Assembly (NCBI GenBank): GCA_964017065.1
Contig: OZ024789.1
Coordinates: 12,037,669 to 12,101,668, forward strand
Source of the DNA: Haliclona indistincta
Taxonomy: Eukaryota; Porifera; Demospongiae; Haplosclerida; Chalinidae
Length of the DNA: 64,000 bases
Direction: 5' to 3'
Shown here piece by piece: positions 46,697 through 58,200 of the stretch. Under the pieces are notes generated by a model. The model saw only the letters and a program-made list of their open reading frames with translations. It had not been told where the DNA came from and ran no database searches. The position numbers were made by a program, and so were the translations under genes. The stretch's first letter is position 1. Each line of letters begins with the position of its first letter.

Positions 46697-47289
46697 CAAG
46701 AGTATATAATAGAAGAGAGAGTATCGCATTCCAATATACCCCGTCAGGGACACTCTCGGGAAAGTAACGTGACCAGCACGCGAGCAAATTGGCGTAATCT
46801 GACGTTTACATGGCAGTGACAATTGTGCCTACGTCACAGCCATCGCGCCGCCTATAAATTATACACAGCACCACATGATGAAGCGAGCAGCAGAACTAGC
46901 AGCAAGCGACTTCGCTCCACAGGCAAAGCGAGCAGCCTCTGTGTCTTCTGATAGTTTTATTTCTGCCTTGACCATTGCCGGAGAGGAAGAATATGGCGAG
47001 TGGCTGAGTATGGCACTGGCATCCGCCTGCAGGATCGACATCACATACATGTACTCGACTAGTTGTACCTCAACTTCTGCACCAATACACTCTTCAAAGA
47101 AAAACTCGTCCATACGAGTTCAACATGCCTGGGCGCGCGTACGTACGTACTATTATGTTGACGTCACGATAATTAATAATTGACTGGATAAACGTCATCT
47201 GCTCGCGTGCTAGTCACGTTACTTTCCCGAGAGTGTCCCTGACGGGATATATTGGAGTGCGATACTCTCTCTTCTATTATATACTCTTG
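46697..47289. mobile_element. 593-bp inverted-repeat element with 7-8-bp target duplication
   Basis: Ends CAAGAGTATATAATAGAAGA and its reverse complement; the arms match for about 100 bp ('gtcagggacactctcgggaaagtaacgtga...'). GTACTAC lies at 46690-46696 and 47290-47296. The empty site 'ccatgtactacccatttagtg' survives in block U copy 1 (near 45448). The centre holds a 102-codon plus-strand frame from ATG 46875 (AAELAASDFAPQAKRAASVS) that I do not recognise; it may be captured coding sequence. Superfamily uncertain (hAT or P range). Confidence 0.85.
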
Positions 47290-47296
47290 GTACTAC

Positions 47297-47830
47297 CCAT
47301 TTAGTGTGCATGAATTTATTTAATAGGGCGTTTCTCCTTTTATCTGTATTCCAGTTAAGAGCACTGCTGTCCGATCAGCTTCCACTACAGTACAGCCATA
47401 TACAGTAGTGTTTGAGCATCAACTGAGTTGCTTATTATTATCTGTTACCTTGCTACACTTGTACGCTCATTAAATAAATTTCCTTTTCTTAGTCTGGCTG
47501 TTCTCTCCGGCTCCACTCATCCCTGCCAGCGTCCCCTTGAGCCCTAATTCGTGGTGAGTTATTTTAATTGTTCTCTCATTTTGAAACATTCTTTTCTATC
47601 TACTGGAGAGTTACTGTTCTCCTTGTGGGTATTGTGGTGAGCTTTTGGTAGCATGTTTCTATAGCCTTAGTGCAATATTTGATAATGAAATACACAAGGG
47701 CTAAGGAATTTAATTATTTTACACTTAAATTCACATCCATAGTACTTCCTGGTAGCGATTTGTATGATATTGTTTGGCATTGTACCACATTGATGGTGTG
47801 ACTAGTACCTACATGTAATTTACAATTGTA
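47297..47830 (+). repeat. Duplicated block U, copy 2 (truncated)
   Basis: Matches copy 1 from 'catttagtgtgcatgaattta' to 'acctacatgtaatttac', including the exon-like module near 47493-47551, then diverges. It lacks the 29-bp repeat. Confidence 0.9.
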
Positions 47831-47888
47831 TACTTGAGAGTAGACAGAGTTCATTGTTTGGCGTTGTTTGGCATACTTAGATAAGCTG

Positions 47889-48038
47889 TACACACACACA
47901 CACACACACACACACCTTGACCTTGACCTTGACTAAACACTGCCCAAAATGGGTCACGTGTCCCTCCAAAGGAGGGAATGGGTAATGGTAGAGACATGCT
48001 AATGGTTAAGTTTAGTACAACTTTGGGAGCACCGGTGT

Positions 48039-48073
<35 letters not shown>

Positions 48074-48098
48074 GCACACACACACACACACACACACA
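47889..48098. repeat. Two (CA)n microsatellites
   Basis: Runs at about 47889-47914 and 48043-48098, with 'accttgaccttgaccttgac' next to the first. Confidence 0.95.
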
Positions 48099-48552
48099 TC
48101 TAGCAGCTGTGTCTTTGCTAGCATGTAGACTTCTATTGTGCACAGTGTGATATAAGCTGCATGTAGCTACATGCATGTATTAATACAGTTTCACATCTCT
48201 TGGTCCATGTATTATCTGCCGACTAGCTGTAAGCTACAGTTGGCTCCAGCCCTCTTGATTCTGACCCTCATCACACTACAGTAGCTCATGAGTCCTGCTA
48301 TGCACATATGAATTTTGACTTGTTGTCGTCTATGTATTGCCACTGCATATACATGCTCCAAATTCTCGGATTAACTTGTACAATCCGTGTATCACATTAC
48401 TTGACTGTTGATTTTGTTCTCACATATCTCGTACATGTATCTGGAATCTGTGGTTGTTGGTCAATTTGACTGCAACAGGATATACCGTGCTGGTGTTACT
48501 AGACGCATGTGCTGCACTGGCATGTATAAGTTAAGCATAAATTTACATAAAT

Positions 48553-50370
48553 TTCCTTTTCTTAGTCTGGCTGTTCTCTCCGGCTCCACTCATCCCTGCC
48601 AGCGTCCCCTTGAGCCCTAATTCGTGGTGAGTTATTTTAATTGTTCTCTCATTTTGAAACATTTTTTTCTATCTACTGGAGAGTTACTGTTCTCCTTGTG
48701 GGTATTGTGGTGAGCTTTGCTGTTAAGGTGGGAAGGGTGTGAAGGTGTGAATTTTTGCAATGTGCAGAAAAACCTCCATAACTCTTAAACAATGTATACT
48801 ATTCAGTTCCAGCTTTCACTCTATGAAACACCAGTTCATGCATAGACAGTTACAAGTTAAATCAAAGTCTTCAGTTCAATAACACGCTACATATGCAGCG
48901 TTCAATGAGTGAACTGATTTTGATGATTTTGCTCATAACTTTTCTTGCGCAACAGTTTGGTTGGTTTAGTATACACTGCCACTAAGAGCTAGAAAAGAAC
49001 TATAAAATCACCCGAAGCCGTCTCGCGTAACTTTTCACGAACGCTGCCAGATCTAAAAGTGTGTACTTTTTTCATGGCTATATTTTTCAGTCGACAAAAA
49101 TCTTTCAGAGACGGCTTCGGGCGAAAAGTTAGCTTTACGTATTGGCTGCTAGGGCCCCAGGTAGAAAGCATCAAGCCGTGATTCCAGACCGAGATATGAA
49201 TGTTCCTGTAAACTCACGAAATCAGAGACGCTGTTTTATGGCTGTAAAGTTAGTGAAAGGGCCAGTGATAGCCAACAAAAGCTATCCACGATCTGCAGTT
49301 CTCTATACACGAGCGATCAACGCGCTTGGCTCTCTCGTATAACTCCGCGGTCACTGGCTGTTCAAGCAAAACCACAAGTAAACAGCTGGCTGTGTTAGCC
49401 ACTCCCCCAGCAACGAGCTAGCCAAGAATGCAATTATTGATTAGTACTAAGTGATACTGCATACAGATAAACACAATTTTGTAGAGCTTATCTATACAAC
49501 TTGTTCGTTTTGCCATGGCATTGGTATGTCCACCAGCTGGACTGGACTTCTGCTGCTGTATACTTATGCCCTGTGCCACAAGTGTGGCTATACATGTACA
49601 AGTTTACAATAGGTGTAAATGTGTGAATAATTAATAATGTGCTGCACATAGCAACAGAAGACCATCTTTGAACTTAAATATCTCCACTATTCAAATGAAT
49701 TCTGAAGTATTACTTGGTAGTGATACCTATCTCAACCACATAAACATCATACTAGAAAATGAACAAAATTTGAGAGGTGGATTTTGACGCCCTTCCCACC
49801 TTAAATTGGTAGCATGTTTCTGCATAGCCTTAGTGGGATATTTGATAATGAAATACACAAGGGCTAAGGAATTTAATTACTTATTTTACACGTAAATTCA
49901 CTTCCGTAGTACTTCCTGGTATGATATTGTTTGGTGTAGTACCACATTGATGGTGTGACTAGTACCTACATGTAATTTACCATTGTCTAGCTTGTCGACA
50001 GATGTATCCCGTCAATGCGTAATCTTGGTTCCTTGACTTGTCTTTTCTCTCATGTGTAACCTTTCGCTTCATGGTGCTTGTCAGTGTTGTTGAACATTCA
50101 GGTTTCCTATTTGGCTCTTCCCAAATCGCTACTGTATGTACCAATTGTAACAAGTGACTTTTGCATGACACTATTACCAGCTTCACTGTTGTAGAGACAC
50201 TATTACCAGCTTCACTGTTGTAGAGACACTATTACCAGCTTCACTGTTGTAGAGACACTATTACCAGCTTCACTGTTATAGAGACACTATTACCAGCTTC
50301 ACTGTTGTAGAGACACTATTACCAGATTCACTGTTGTAGAGACACTATTGCTAGCTTCACTGTTGTAGAA
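48553..50370 (+). repeat. Duplicated block U, copy 3, split by a TTAA element
   Basis: Matches copy 1 at 48553-48726 and again at 49801-50370. The second part includes the segment before the 29-bp repeat ('cttgtcgacagatgtatcccg') and about seven 29-bp units (50165-50370). Confidence 0.9.
48727..49800. mobile_element. 1074-bp TTAA-target element inserted in block U copy 3
   Basis: Ends GGTGGGAAGGGTGT and its reverse complement (GCCCTTCCCACC side). TTAA on both sides (48723-48726 and 49801-49804). Block U copy 1 has the uninterrupted site 'gctgttaaattggtagc'. TTAA targets fit piggyBac or Kolobok. An internal inverted repeat 'cccgaagccgtctcgcg'/'gagacggcttcgggcg' lies at about 49013-49122. No transposase. 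Confidence 0.88.
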
Positions 50371-50544
50371 CAAAATTTTTGTGGAGTTCAAATTTTTGAG
50401 AGGATGACCAACCTGATCCCTTGAAAATTTAAATATTTCTCCCTTGAAAGTTTGTATCTATGGTATTGTGTTTAGCAGCTGTCTTGTTCCTTGTTTGCTT
50501 GCTGCTACTTATTGTGTTTACTATGTTCTCTCTCAGACTCACCT

Positions 50545-52498
50545 CACTGTCACTGCGCTCCTCCACTGCTGCTGCTCCTCACTGTCAATGCGCTCCTCCA
50601 CTGCTGCTGCTCCTCACTGCCACTGCGCTCCTCCACTGCTGTGCTCCTCACTGCCACTGCGCTCCTCCACTGTTGCTGCTCCTCACTGCCACTGCGCTCC
50701 TCCACTGCTGTGCTCCTCACTGTCACTGCGCTCCTCCACTGCTGTGCTCCTCACTGCCACTGCGCTCCTCCACTGTTGCTGCTCCTCACTGCCACTGCGC
50801 TCCTCCACTGCTGTGCTCCTCACTGCCACTGCGCTCCTCCACTGCTGCTGCTCCTCACTGCCACTGCGCTCCTCCACTGCTGTGCTCCTCACTGTCACTG
50901 CGCTCCTCCACTGCTGTGCTCCTCACTGCCACTGCGCTCCTCCACTGTTGCTGCTCCTCACTGCCACTGCGCTCCTCCACTGCTGTGCTCCTCACTGCCA
51001 CTGCGCTCCTCCACTGCTGCTGCTCCTCACTGCCACTGCGCTCCTCCACTGCTGCTGCTCCTCACTGCCACTGCGCTCCTCCACTGCTGCTGCTCCTCAC
51101 TGCCACTGCGCTCCTCCACTGCTGTGCTCCTCACTGTCACTGCGCTCCTCCACTGCTGTGCTCCTCACTGCCACTGCGCTCCTCCACTGTTGCTGCTCCT
51201 CACTGCCACTGCGCTCCTCCACTGCTGCTGCTCCTCACTGCCACTGCGCTCCTCCACTGCTGTGCTCCTCACTGTCACTGCGCTCCTCCACTGCTGTGCT
51301 CCTCACTGCCACTGCGCTCCTCCACTGTTGCTGCTCCTCACTGCCACTGCGCTCCTCCACTGCTGCTGCTCCTCACTGCCACTGCGCTCCTCCACTGCTG
51401 CTGCTCCTCACTGCCACTGCGCTCCTCCACTGCTGCTGCTCCTCACTGCCACTGCGCTCCTCCACTGCTGCTGCTCCTCACTGCCACTGCGCTCCTCCAC
51501 TGCGCTCCTCCACTGTTGCTGCTCCTCACTGTCACTGCGCTCCTCCACTGCTGCTGCTCCTCACTGCCACTGCGCTCCTCCACTGCTGCTGCTCCTCACT
51601 GCCACTGCGCTCCTCCACTGCTGCTGCTCCTCACTGCCACTGCGCTCCTCCACTGCTGCTGCTCCTCACTGCCACTGCGCTCCTCCACTGCTGCTGCTCC
51701 TCACTGCCACTGCGCTCCTCCACTGCTGCTGCTCCTCACTGCCACTGCGCTCCTCCACTGCTGCTGCTCCTCACTGCCACTGCGCTCCTCCACTGCTGCT
51801 GCTCCTCACTGCCACTGCGCTCCTCCACTGCGCTCCTCCACTGTTGCTGCTCCTCACTGCCACTGCGCTCCTCCACTGCTGCTGCTCCTCACTGCCACTG
51901 CGCTCCTCCACTGCTGCTGCTCCTCACTGCCACTGCGCTCCTCCACTGCTGCTGCTCCTCACTGCCACTGCGCTCCTCCACTGCTGTGCTCCTCACTGTC
52001 ACTGCGCTCCTCCACTGCTGTGCTCCTCACTGCCACTGCGCTCCTCCACTGTTGCTGCTCCTCACTGCCACTGCGCTCCTCCACTGCTGCTGCTCCTCAC
52101 TGCCACTGCGCTCCTCCACTGCTGCTGCTCCTCACTGCCACTGCGCTCCTCCACTGCTGCTGCTCCTCACTGCCACTGCGCTCCTCCACTGCGCTCCTCC
52201 ACTGTTGCTGCTCCTCACTGTCACTGCGCTCCTCCACTGCTGCTGCTCCTCACTGCCACTGCGCTCCTCCACTGCTGCTGCTCCTCACTGCCACTGCGCT
52301 CCTCCACTGCTGCTGCTCCTCACTGCCACTGCGCTCCTCCACTGCTGCTGCTCCTCACTGCCACTGCGCTCCTCCACTGCTGCTGCTCCTCACTGCCACT
52401 GCGCTCCTCCACTGCTGCTGCTCCTCACTGCCACTGCGCTCCTCCACTGCTGCTGCTCCTCACTGCCACTGCGCTCCTCCATTGCTGCTGCTCCTCAC
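50545..52498 (+). repeat. 35/32-bp CTG/CTCC-rich minisatellite, about 57 units
   Basis: Unit CTGCTGCTCCTCACTGCCAC+TGCGCTCCTCCACTG (35 bp), with a 32-bp form lacking one CTG. All three plus-strand frames are open for about 700 codons because the unit has no stop in any frame. The three proteins are the same repeat peptide set (LPLRSST, HCHCAPP, LLTATALLH) in rotation. Not taken as a gene, although transcription is possible. Confidence 0.93.
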
Positions 52499-52613
52499 CT
52501 TATTGTGAGTGCCACCATGTACAAAATAAAACATTGTTACTACCACCAAAGACAATTTGTTTGTCCATTACTAGAGACTTACTGATGTTTATACATAATA
52601 GTTGGACTGAGGA

Positions 52614-52690
52614 TTAGAAGCCCGAGCGCCGTTGCTATATAGCGTCTGAGCGTAGTGAAGATGCTATGGTAACGGCGCGAGGGCTTCTAA
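52614..52690. repeat. Short GC-rich palindrome, copy 1
   Basis: TTAGAAGCCCGAGCGCCGTT and its near reverse complement at the other end, with a 'tctgagcgtagtgaagatgc' centre. Second copy at 54675-54777. Confidence 0.85.
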
Positions 52691-52800
52691 ACCGCGTAGA
52701 TCCGATTGGATGCACTGTCTAACTGATTTAGACTATAGCAACAGCAGACAGAAACGACGCAAGCCAAGAGCAAAGATGCACGAGCGCTGTAAAAATTATT

Positions 52801-53904
52801 CAGTAAAACTTTGCGCATTAACCGTAATCTATATTGCACGGTGGGATTACATTACAGAGTCGCAGGATTACACTACGGATGGTGGGAATACATTACGGGA
52901 TTTAGAGACATGCAGCTAAGCATTTTGATTGGTCAATAGCACTTAGCTGTAGTTTAAAGTGTCGATATTATTTGCTAAATCCAGAGCTGCTTCTCAGCCT
53001 GCTTTTATGCTTCTTTTCTGCTTCTCAGAAGTGTTGTTAGTGTCTGTGTCATATTACTCTTCTCGTACATGTATACCCTGATCATGTATCAATGATGTAA
53101 TGGTATAAGAGCATGTAGCTTCGTATAATATGTATCTTCAAGCATTAATTTTGTTATTGAGAATTGTAATCAACTTGTATCAGTGTTGTATCAGCTACCA
53201 CTCTAGTATGGTCCTGTAAACAGTCATAAATTTTGTACTGTATATCATTGGTGTATTATGCTTGTGTATTTCCCACTGGGTGGTGTGATGTGAATGTGTT
53301 GTGCAAGTTAGTCTACCCTTTATGCTCTATCAGCAGTTTATCGTATGCATCGGCTCATATGCATGTTCATTGTGTGTTGTTTCATGCCTTCCGTACTGCT
53401 ATTTCTCTTAGTACATTGCATGTACTTGTGCCCACATGTGTGTACATGTATTTTCGGTTACTCATAGAATCAGGTGATTGGAATCTGTGGTTACTGGTCA
53501 ATTTTAGTAGTGACAATGAGTTGGTTCCTCTAATTGGTTTTGATGTGCTGTGAATAATTATGTTTTGCAAGTTAGTCTACTCTTTAGTGCCTCTCCATCA
53601 GCTTATTCTTGAATTGTCTATGTGTGCAGTGTGGACCTGTTCACCATGTGTTGTATGTTTCATGCCTTGTTAGCTTACTGCTGTCTTTATAGACACTTAC
53701 ACACTTAACCAACACATAGAACTGTGTCCGTCATATCTTTCAATTCACTATTGCAAAACAACAAAAGGAATTCAGGCTTTGCTTAAATCTCCTTTGATAA
53801 CACAATACACTTATACTTTGTCCTGAATGAAGATAGATACATGCAGAGGGTCATGGGCACTGCACGTCCTTAGACGACCAATTCCTTTCTATGTATAAAG
53901 CTAA
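52801..53904. other. No supported gene between block V copies
   Basis: Short frames at 53233-53570 on both strands. 'gcaagttagtctac.ctttatg' occurs twice (53305 and 53567) and recurs near 56190, so this is duplicated non-coding sequence. Confidence 0.4.
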
Positions 53905-54072
53905 GAACAAATTTTCGTGGAGTTCAAATTAATTTTTTGAGAGGATGAACAACCTTGAAAATTAAATCTCTTGAAAATTTAAATATTTCTCCCTTGAAAG
54001 TTTGTGTCTATATATAGGTTAGACGCTGGTTTCTCAGTTTTTATGTGATTTAGAGCACCGCGGAAACCGATG

Positions 54073-54110
54073 TATAGACGTCCCGAGCGCGTAGCGCGAG
54101 GGCGTCTATT
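54073..54110. repeat. Short GC-rich hairpin
   Basis: TATAGACGTCCCGAGCGCG pairs with CGCGAGGGCGTCTATT around TAG. Confidence 0.8.
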
Positions 54111-54674
54111 TTGGTTTTCAAGGTGGCGCTCAAGGTAGTAGAGAGCCCAGAGAAGTCGCCAAAGTCAAGTGACGGCGCGTTTTTGGACAGCAGTGTAATC
54201 TTGCATGCGTTTTTCGACGACGCCATTTTGTTGTGGTTATTAATGACGTAGTTAATTAGTGGTGTTCTAAGTGAATTTACTGGTGTTCTAAGTGGATTTG
54301 CAGGTGTTCTACTTGATTTAGAACACCAGTAATTAACCAATCAAATTGCAGAATTTCACTTATTTTCCTCATGCTATGGTCTAAGGTATTGTGTTTAGCA
54401 GCTGTCTCGTCCCTTGTTTGCTTGCTGCTACTTCTTGTGTTCTCTCCCTCAGACTCATTTCACTGCTGCTGCTCGCCACTGCGCTCCTCCACTGCTGCTC
54501 CTCCACTGCTGCTCCTCGCCTCGCAGCTGCTCCCTCACCTTATTGTGAGTGCCACCATGTATAAAATACAATGTATTGCTACTACATTTCACACTTTGTT
54601 TGTCCATTACTAGCATAAGCAATTACTAAGTAGGGACTTACTGATGTTTACCGAGGCTATGATCCTGTATCCGA

Positions 54675-54777
54675 GGATCTACGCGATTTAGGATCTCGAG
54701 CGCCGTTGCTATATAGCATCTGAGCATAGCGAAGATGCTATGGTAACGGCGCGAGGGCTTCTAAATCGCGTAGATCC
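54675..54777. repeat. Short GC-rich palindrome, copy 2 (103 bp)
   Basis: GGATCTACGCGATTTA and TAAATCGCGTAGATCC form the outer arms, and 'cgagcgccgttgctat'/'atggtaacggcgcgagg' the inner arms. It has the outer left arm that copy 1 lacks. Confidence 0.88.
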
Positions 54778-55054
54778 AATTGGATGCGTTGTCTAACTGA
54801 TTTAGATTATAGCAACAGCAGACAGAAACGACGCAAGCCACGAGCAAAGACGCACGAGCACTGTAAAAATAGTCTATACCGCACGGCGGGATTACAGAGT
54901 CACGGGATTGTTCCCAAAATAGCAATTTGCTACTGTAGGTCCTCCACCCACCTCCTTCGTGGGAGACGTTCGTGTGTATTATTATGCCCATTGTTAGCTG
55001 TGCCCTGTTCCTAATTGTGTTTTAGATACATGTAGAAGATGGCTACTTGGTTAG

Positions 55055-55155
55055 TATTAGTGTATACATCACTGGTGACAGTTGGTCGATCACGTTCTAT
55101 AACAGGTCGATCACATTCTATAACACACCGATCATGTTCTATAACAGGTCAATCA
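55055..55155. repeat. Four copies of a 24-bp degenerate repeat
   Basis: 'ggtcgatcacgttctataaca' with variants at about 55083, 55107, 55131 and 55146. Confidence 0.75.
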
Positions 55156-55674
55156 CGTGCGACACAAGATGCATGCTGTCACAAAGAACACAAAATTTCT
55201 CTTACAATGGTCAATGTAACAAAAAAGTTCAGCTAACACATAAAAACAACATGTCAACATTATGCTTGGAAGATCGTTGTTGAATTCTACTGGAAAGTGG
55301 GTTCCTTGATCATACTTTGATGCCAGGATCTTTATTCATTGCTTTCTAAATGACTGTCCCTCTCCCAGTACCCACGAGTGTTGATTAAAGCTTCCCCAAC
55401 TACACAAAGACGTGATTCAAAGGGGCACGCCAAGAACATGTGGGACTTACTGTCAGCAAAACGTTACACCAAGTAGCCTGAGCCATAACAGTAACACAAA
55501 CAGCATTATTCACCATCGAGACAAGGCAGCAACACCAGAAACAGGCGAGCTGAGCAGCAGCGCCTAGCCAACGAATCCATATTGAGCGCCAAGCGGTCAG
55601 AGGATGACGTCAGCAGTTGCTAAACTGTAGGTTAACGCCTTTGATCTTATGACTTCCAGAGTAATAAATGTGTC

Positions 55675-55734
55675 AATGTATGGGCGTGTTCGCGCTTCGG
55701 GATATTTCCCGTAGCGCGAACACACCCATACATT
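55675..55734. repeat. 60-bp hairpin
   Basis: AATGTATGGGCGTGTTCGCGC pairs with the sequence ending TACATT around a 'ttcgggatatttcccgta' centre, itself partly paired. Confidence 0.88.
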
Positions 55735-55763
55735 AACCATTACTTCACACATATTAGTATGTA

Positions 55764-56077
55764 CAGGGTTTTTCAGGTCACTTGTCGCAGTGAAAACGTC
55801 GACAATTCAACGAGGCCACACCCACTTATCCAGCATCACAGAAAGTCGCTAAAAACGCTTGTATTATGCAGTAAGGTGCAAAAATGTAGAGTGTCTTGCT
55901 GTTAAATCACCAAGTATAGTGTATGCTTTGAATACAAAGGTCAAGCTTCGCTCAGCAAAAGCAGCGCGCACAATACTACGAGCGTTTCTTTTCGGCAACT
56001 TTCTGTGGTGCTGGATAAGTGGGCGTGGCCTCATTGAATTGTCGTTTTCCTCTCGACAAGTGACCTGAAAAACCCTG
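55764..56077. mobile_element. 314-bp MITE with TA target
   Basis: Ends CAGGGTTTTTCAGGTCACTT and its reverse complement. The arms are about 100 bp with scattered mismatches. TA on both sides (55762-55763 and 56078-56079), suggesting the Tc1/mariner group. No ORF with support. Confidence 0.82.
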
Positions 56078-56189
56078 TACTTTGATGTGTCTAGCAGTTG
56101 TGTGATAGTGACTTGGTCAGTGTGTAGACTACTATTGTGCACCAAGCTCTTGTATTTCTCACTGGATGATGTGATGTGAATAATATGTT

Positions 56190-56870
56190 GTGCAAGTTAG
56201 TCTAGTCTTTACTGCCTCTCCATCAGCTGCTAGAATGTCATACAGTTTAGCATCAGCTTGTTCATGTGTGTTACATGTACATGTAGTGTTTCACGCCTTT
56301 CTTACTGCTGTGACTAAACCTACTGTTGTTACACTTGCAATTACCTACTGTTTCTCCGTCATTGTCACACAGGCTCTGCGGGCTCCTGGCCATTGTGTGC
56401 TCCTGGCTTTTGTGCTGCTTGCTTGCTCCCCACTGGTGTCCTCTCCACTGTGAGTTCCTTTTATAATAGTGGTGCATTCCTGCATGAGGAACTAATGGTG
56501 TGCAGTGTATTTGTGTCTAGTATTTTGCTGGTAATATTTACATATTCTGAGCACTGTTTAGCAGCTGTGTAATTTATTGTTTGCTGTCTCTGGACTAAGC
56601 TACTGTTGTTTGTAATAACTTAGCAAGTAGTTTTATTATGCTTCGCCACGAGGCATACAGTAGTCGTTGTGTGTGTGTCATTGTGTTGCCGGCATAGCAC
56701 ATCACATCACACGCTAAAAACCAATGGGATAAAGTGACCATGCCTTTAGTTGGGACCCCACCTTCAGTTATTATTTTGCACAGGCTCCATTGGTGGCGGG
56801 TTACCGTTGTGTTGGGGGCCGCTAGTGTGTTGATACACACAGATTTCATCATGTAACAAGCCAATTACTA
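56190..56870 (+). repeat. Duplicated block W, copy 1
   Basis: Includes an exon-like module: acceptor 'gtcacacag', then 'gctctgcgggctcctggcc' to 'gtcctctccactg', then gtgagt-like 'tgagttcc'. Nearly identical to 56975-57487 plus 58089-58200. Confidence 0.9.
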
Positions 56871-56974
56871 GTTAGTTGTATTTGTAGGAATGAGCCCATT
56901 ATTTTTTCGAGAACTTCTCCAAAAAGCTCTTCCAATTATTCTCGGCAATTTTATAGCCTATCAATTTTATAGCC

Positions 56975-58200
56975 TAGGTTCATGTAGTGTTTCATGACTT
57001 GCTTACTGCTGCTGTTAAGTTCTTTGTGACTAAACCTACTGTTTTTACACTTGCAATTACCTACTCTTTCTCTGTCTTTGTCACACAGACTCTGCGGGCT
57101 CCTGGCCATTGTGTGCTCCTGGCCTTTGTGCTGCTTGTTTGCTCCCCACTGGTGTCCTCTCCACTGTGAGTTCCTTTTATAATAGTGGTGCATTCCTGCA
57201 TGAGGAACTAATGGTGTGCAGTGTATTTGTGTCTAGTATTTTGCTGGTAATATTTACATATTCTGAGCACTGTTTAGCAGCTGTGTAATTTATTGTTTGC
57301 TGTCTCTGGACTAAGCTACTGTTGTTTGTAATAACTTAGCAAGTAGTTTTATTATGCTTCGCCACGAGGCATACAGTAGTCGTTGTGTGTGTGTCATTGT
57401 GTTGCCGGCATAGCACATCACATCACACGCTAAAAACCAATGGGATAAAGTGACCATGCTTTAGTTGAGACCCCACCTTCAGTTATTGTGGCGAGCCTGA
57501 GCGAGCCCCATGTAGCGCGTAGTACACTGAATTTTTACTGTGCATCAACTAACTAACTAACTATAAATGAACCGGTGGACGTCCGAGCCTGAGCGAGTGG
57601 GCGTGATCGCCTGAGAGAACTAGCTTTAGCGAAAGCCTTTAGTCTTGCACTGTGAGCAACAGAAACAAGATAGAACTATTAGCAAGATGACAAAAACGAC
57701 CTGCAGAGGAAAGAAACAAGAGACTGAAGGCGACAAGAGCAGTATGCGACGGAGCCGGTCCCGCAGTCGCGGGACCAATAATTTGTACCAGGGCTTATGA
57801 ATAAAGTGAAACTGTTCGTGAATTAAGTTGTGAATCTCATTAATGCTCAATGGGCAGGTGCATTGAGCAGGAGCTTCCGGCGCCAGTGTCATGAGCAATT
57901 TGAGCATGCATAGAGGACAGTAGAACAGAAACAACAAAGAGAAGGCAAGATCAGCAACGCAGTGCACCACAAGCAGGGAGAGCGCCAGAGATTAGCAAGG
58001 CAGCGGCAGCTTGAGCTACAACAGGCACGTTAGAAAATAGTATGCTTCCCTCAGGCTCGCCCTCACAATGCCCTGCATTTCACTAGCTATTTTGCACAGG
58101 CTCCATTGGTGGTTACCGTTGTGAAAAGGGGTCGCTAGTGTGTTGATACACACAGATTTCGTAATGTAACAAGCCAATTACTAGTAGTTGTCATTGTAGG
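56975..58200 (+). repeat. Duplicated block W, copy 2, interrupted by an insertion
   Basis: Follows copy 1 with very high identity to 57487, is interrupted until 58088, then resumes with 'attttgcacaggctccattggtgg'. Confidence 0.9.
57488..58088. mobile_element. 601-bp insertion in block W copy 2, class unknown
   Basis: Copy 1 reads straight through 'cagttattattttgcac', so this segment is an insertion (or copy 1 a deletion). It contains GGCGAGCCTGAGCGAG near the left end and its near reverse complement 'cctcaggctcgcc' near 58052, plus 'ggtcccgcagtcgcgggacc' at 57755. No clear target duplication. Confidence 0.6.

Larger units (their letters stand above)
50371..52800 (+). repeat. Duplicated block V, copy 1, with a 2-kb minisatellite
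   Basis: Shares 'gtggagttcaaatt', 'tttaaatatttctcccttgaaagtttgt', 'ggtattgtgtttagcagctgtc' and 'cttattgtgagtgccaccatgta' with copy 2 at 53905-54860. The minisatellite occupies most of it. Confidence 0.85.
53905..54860 (+). repeat. Duplicated block V, copy 2, with a minimal minisatellite
   Basis: Same order as copy 1 but with only a few CTGCTGCTC/CTCCTCCACTG units (54463-54535). It therefore shows the state before, or a contraction of, the 2-kb array. An extra segment at 54010-54360 is not in copy 1. Confidence 0.85.

Noticed and set aside
50444..52617. Three overlapping plus-strand frames of about 700 codons
   Set aside because: All arise from a stop-free 35/32-bp unit read in rotation. A real gene would show one preferred frame.
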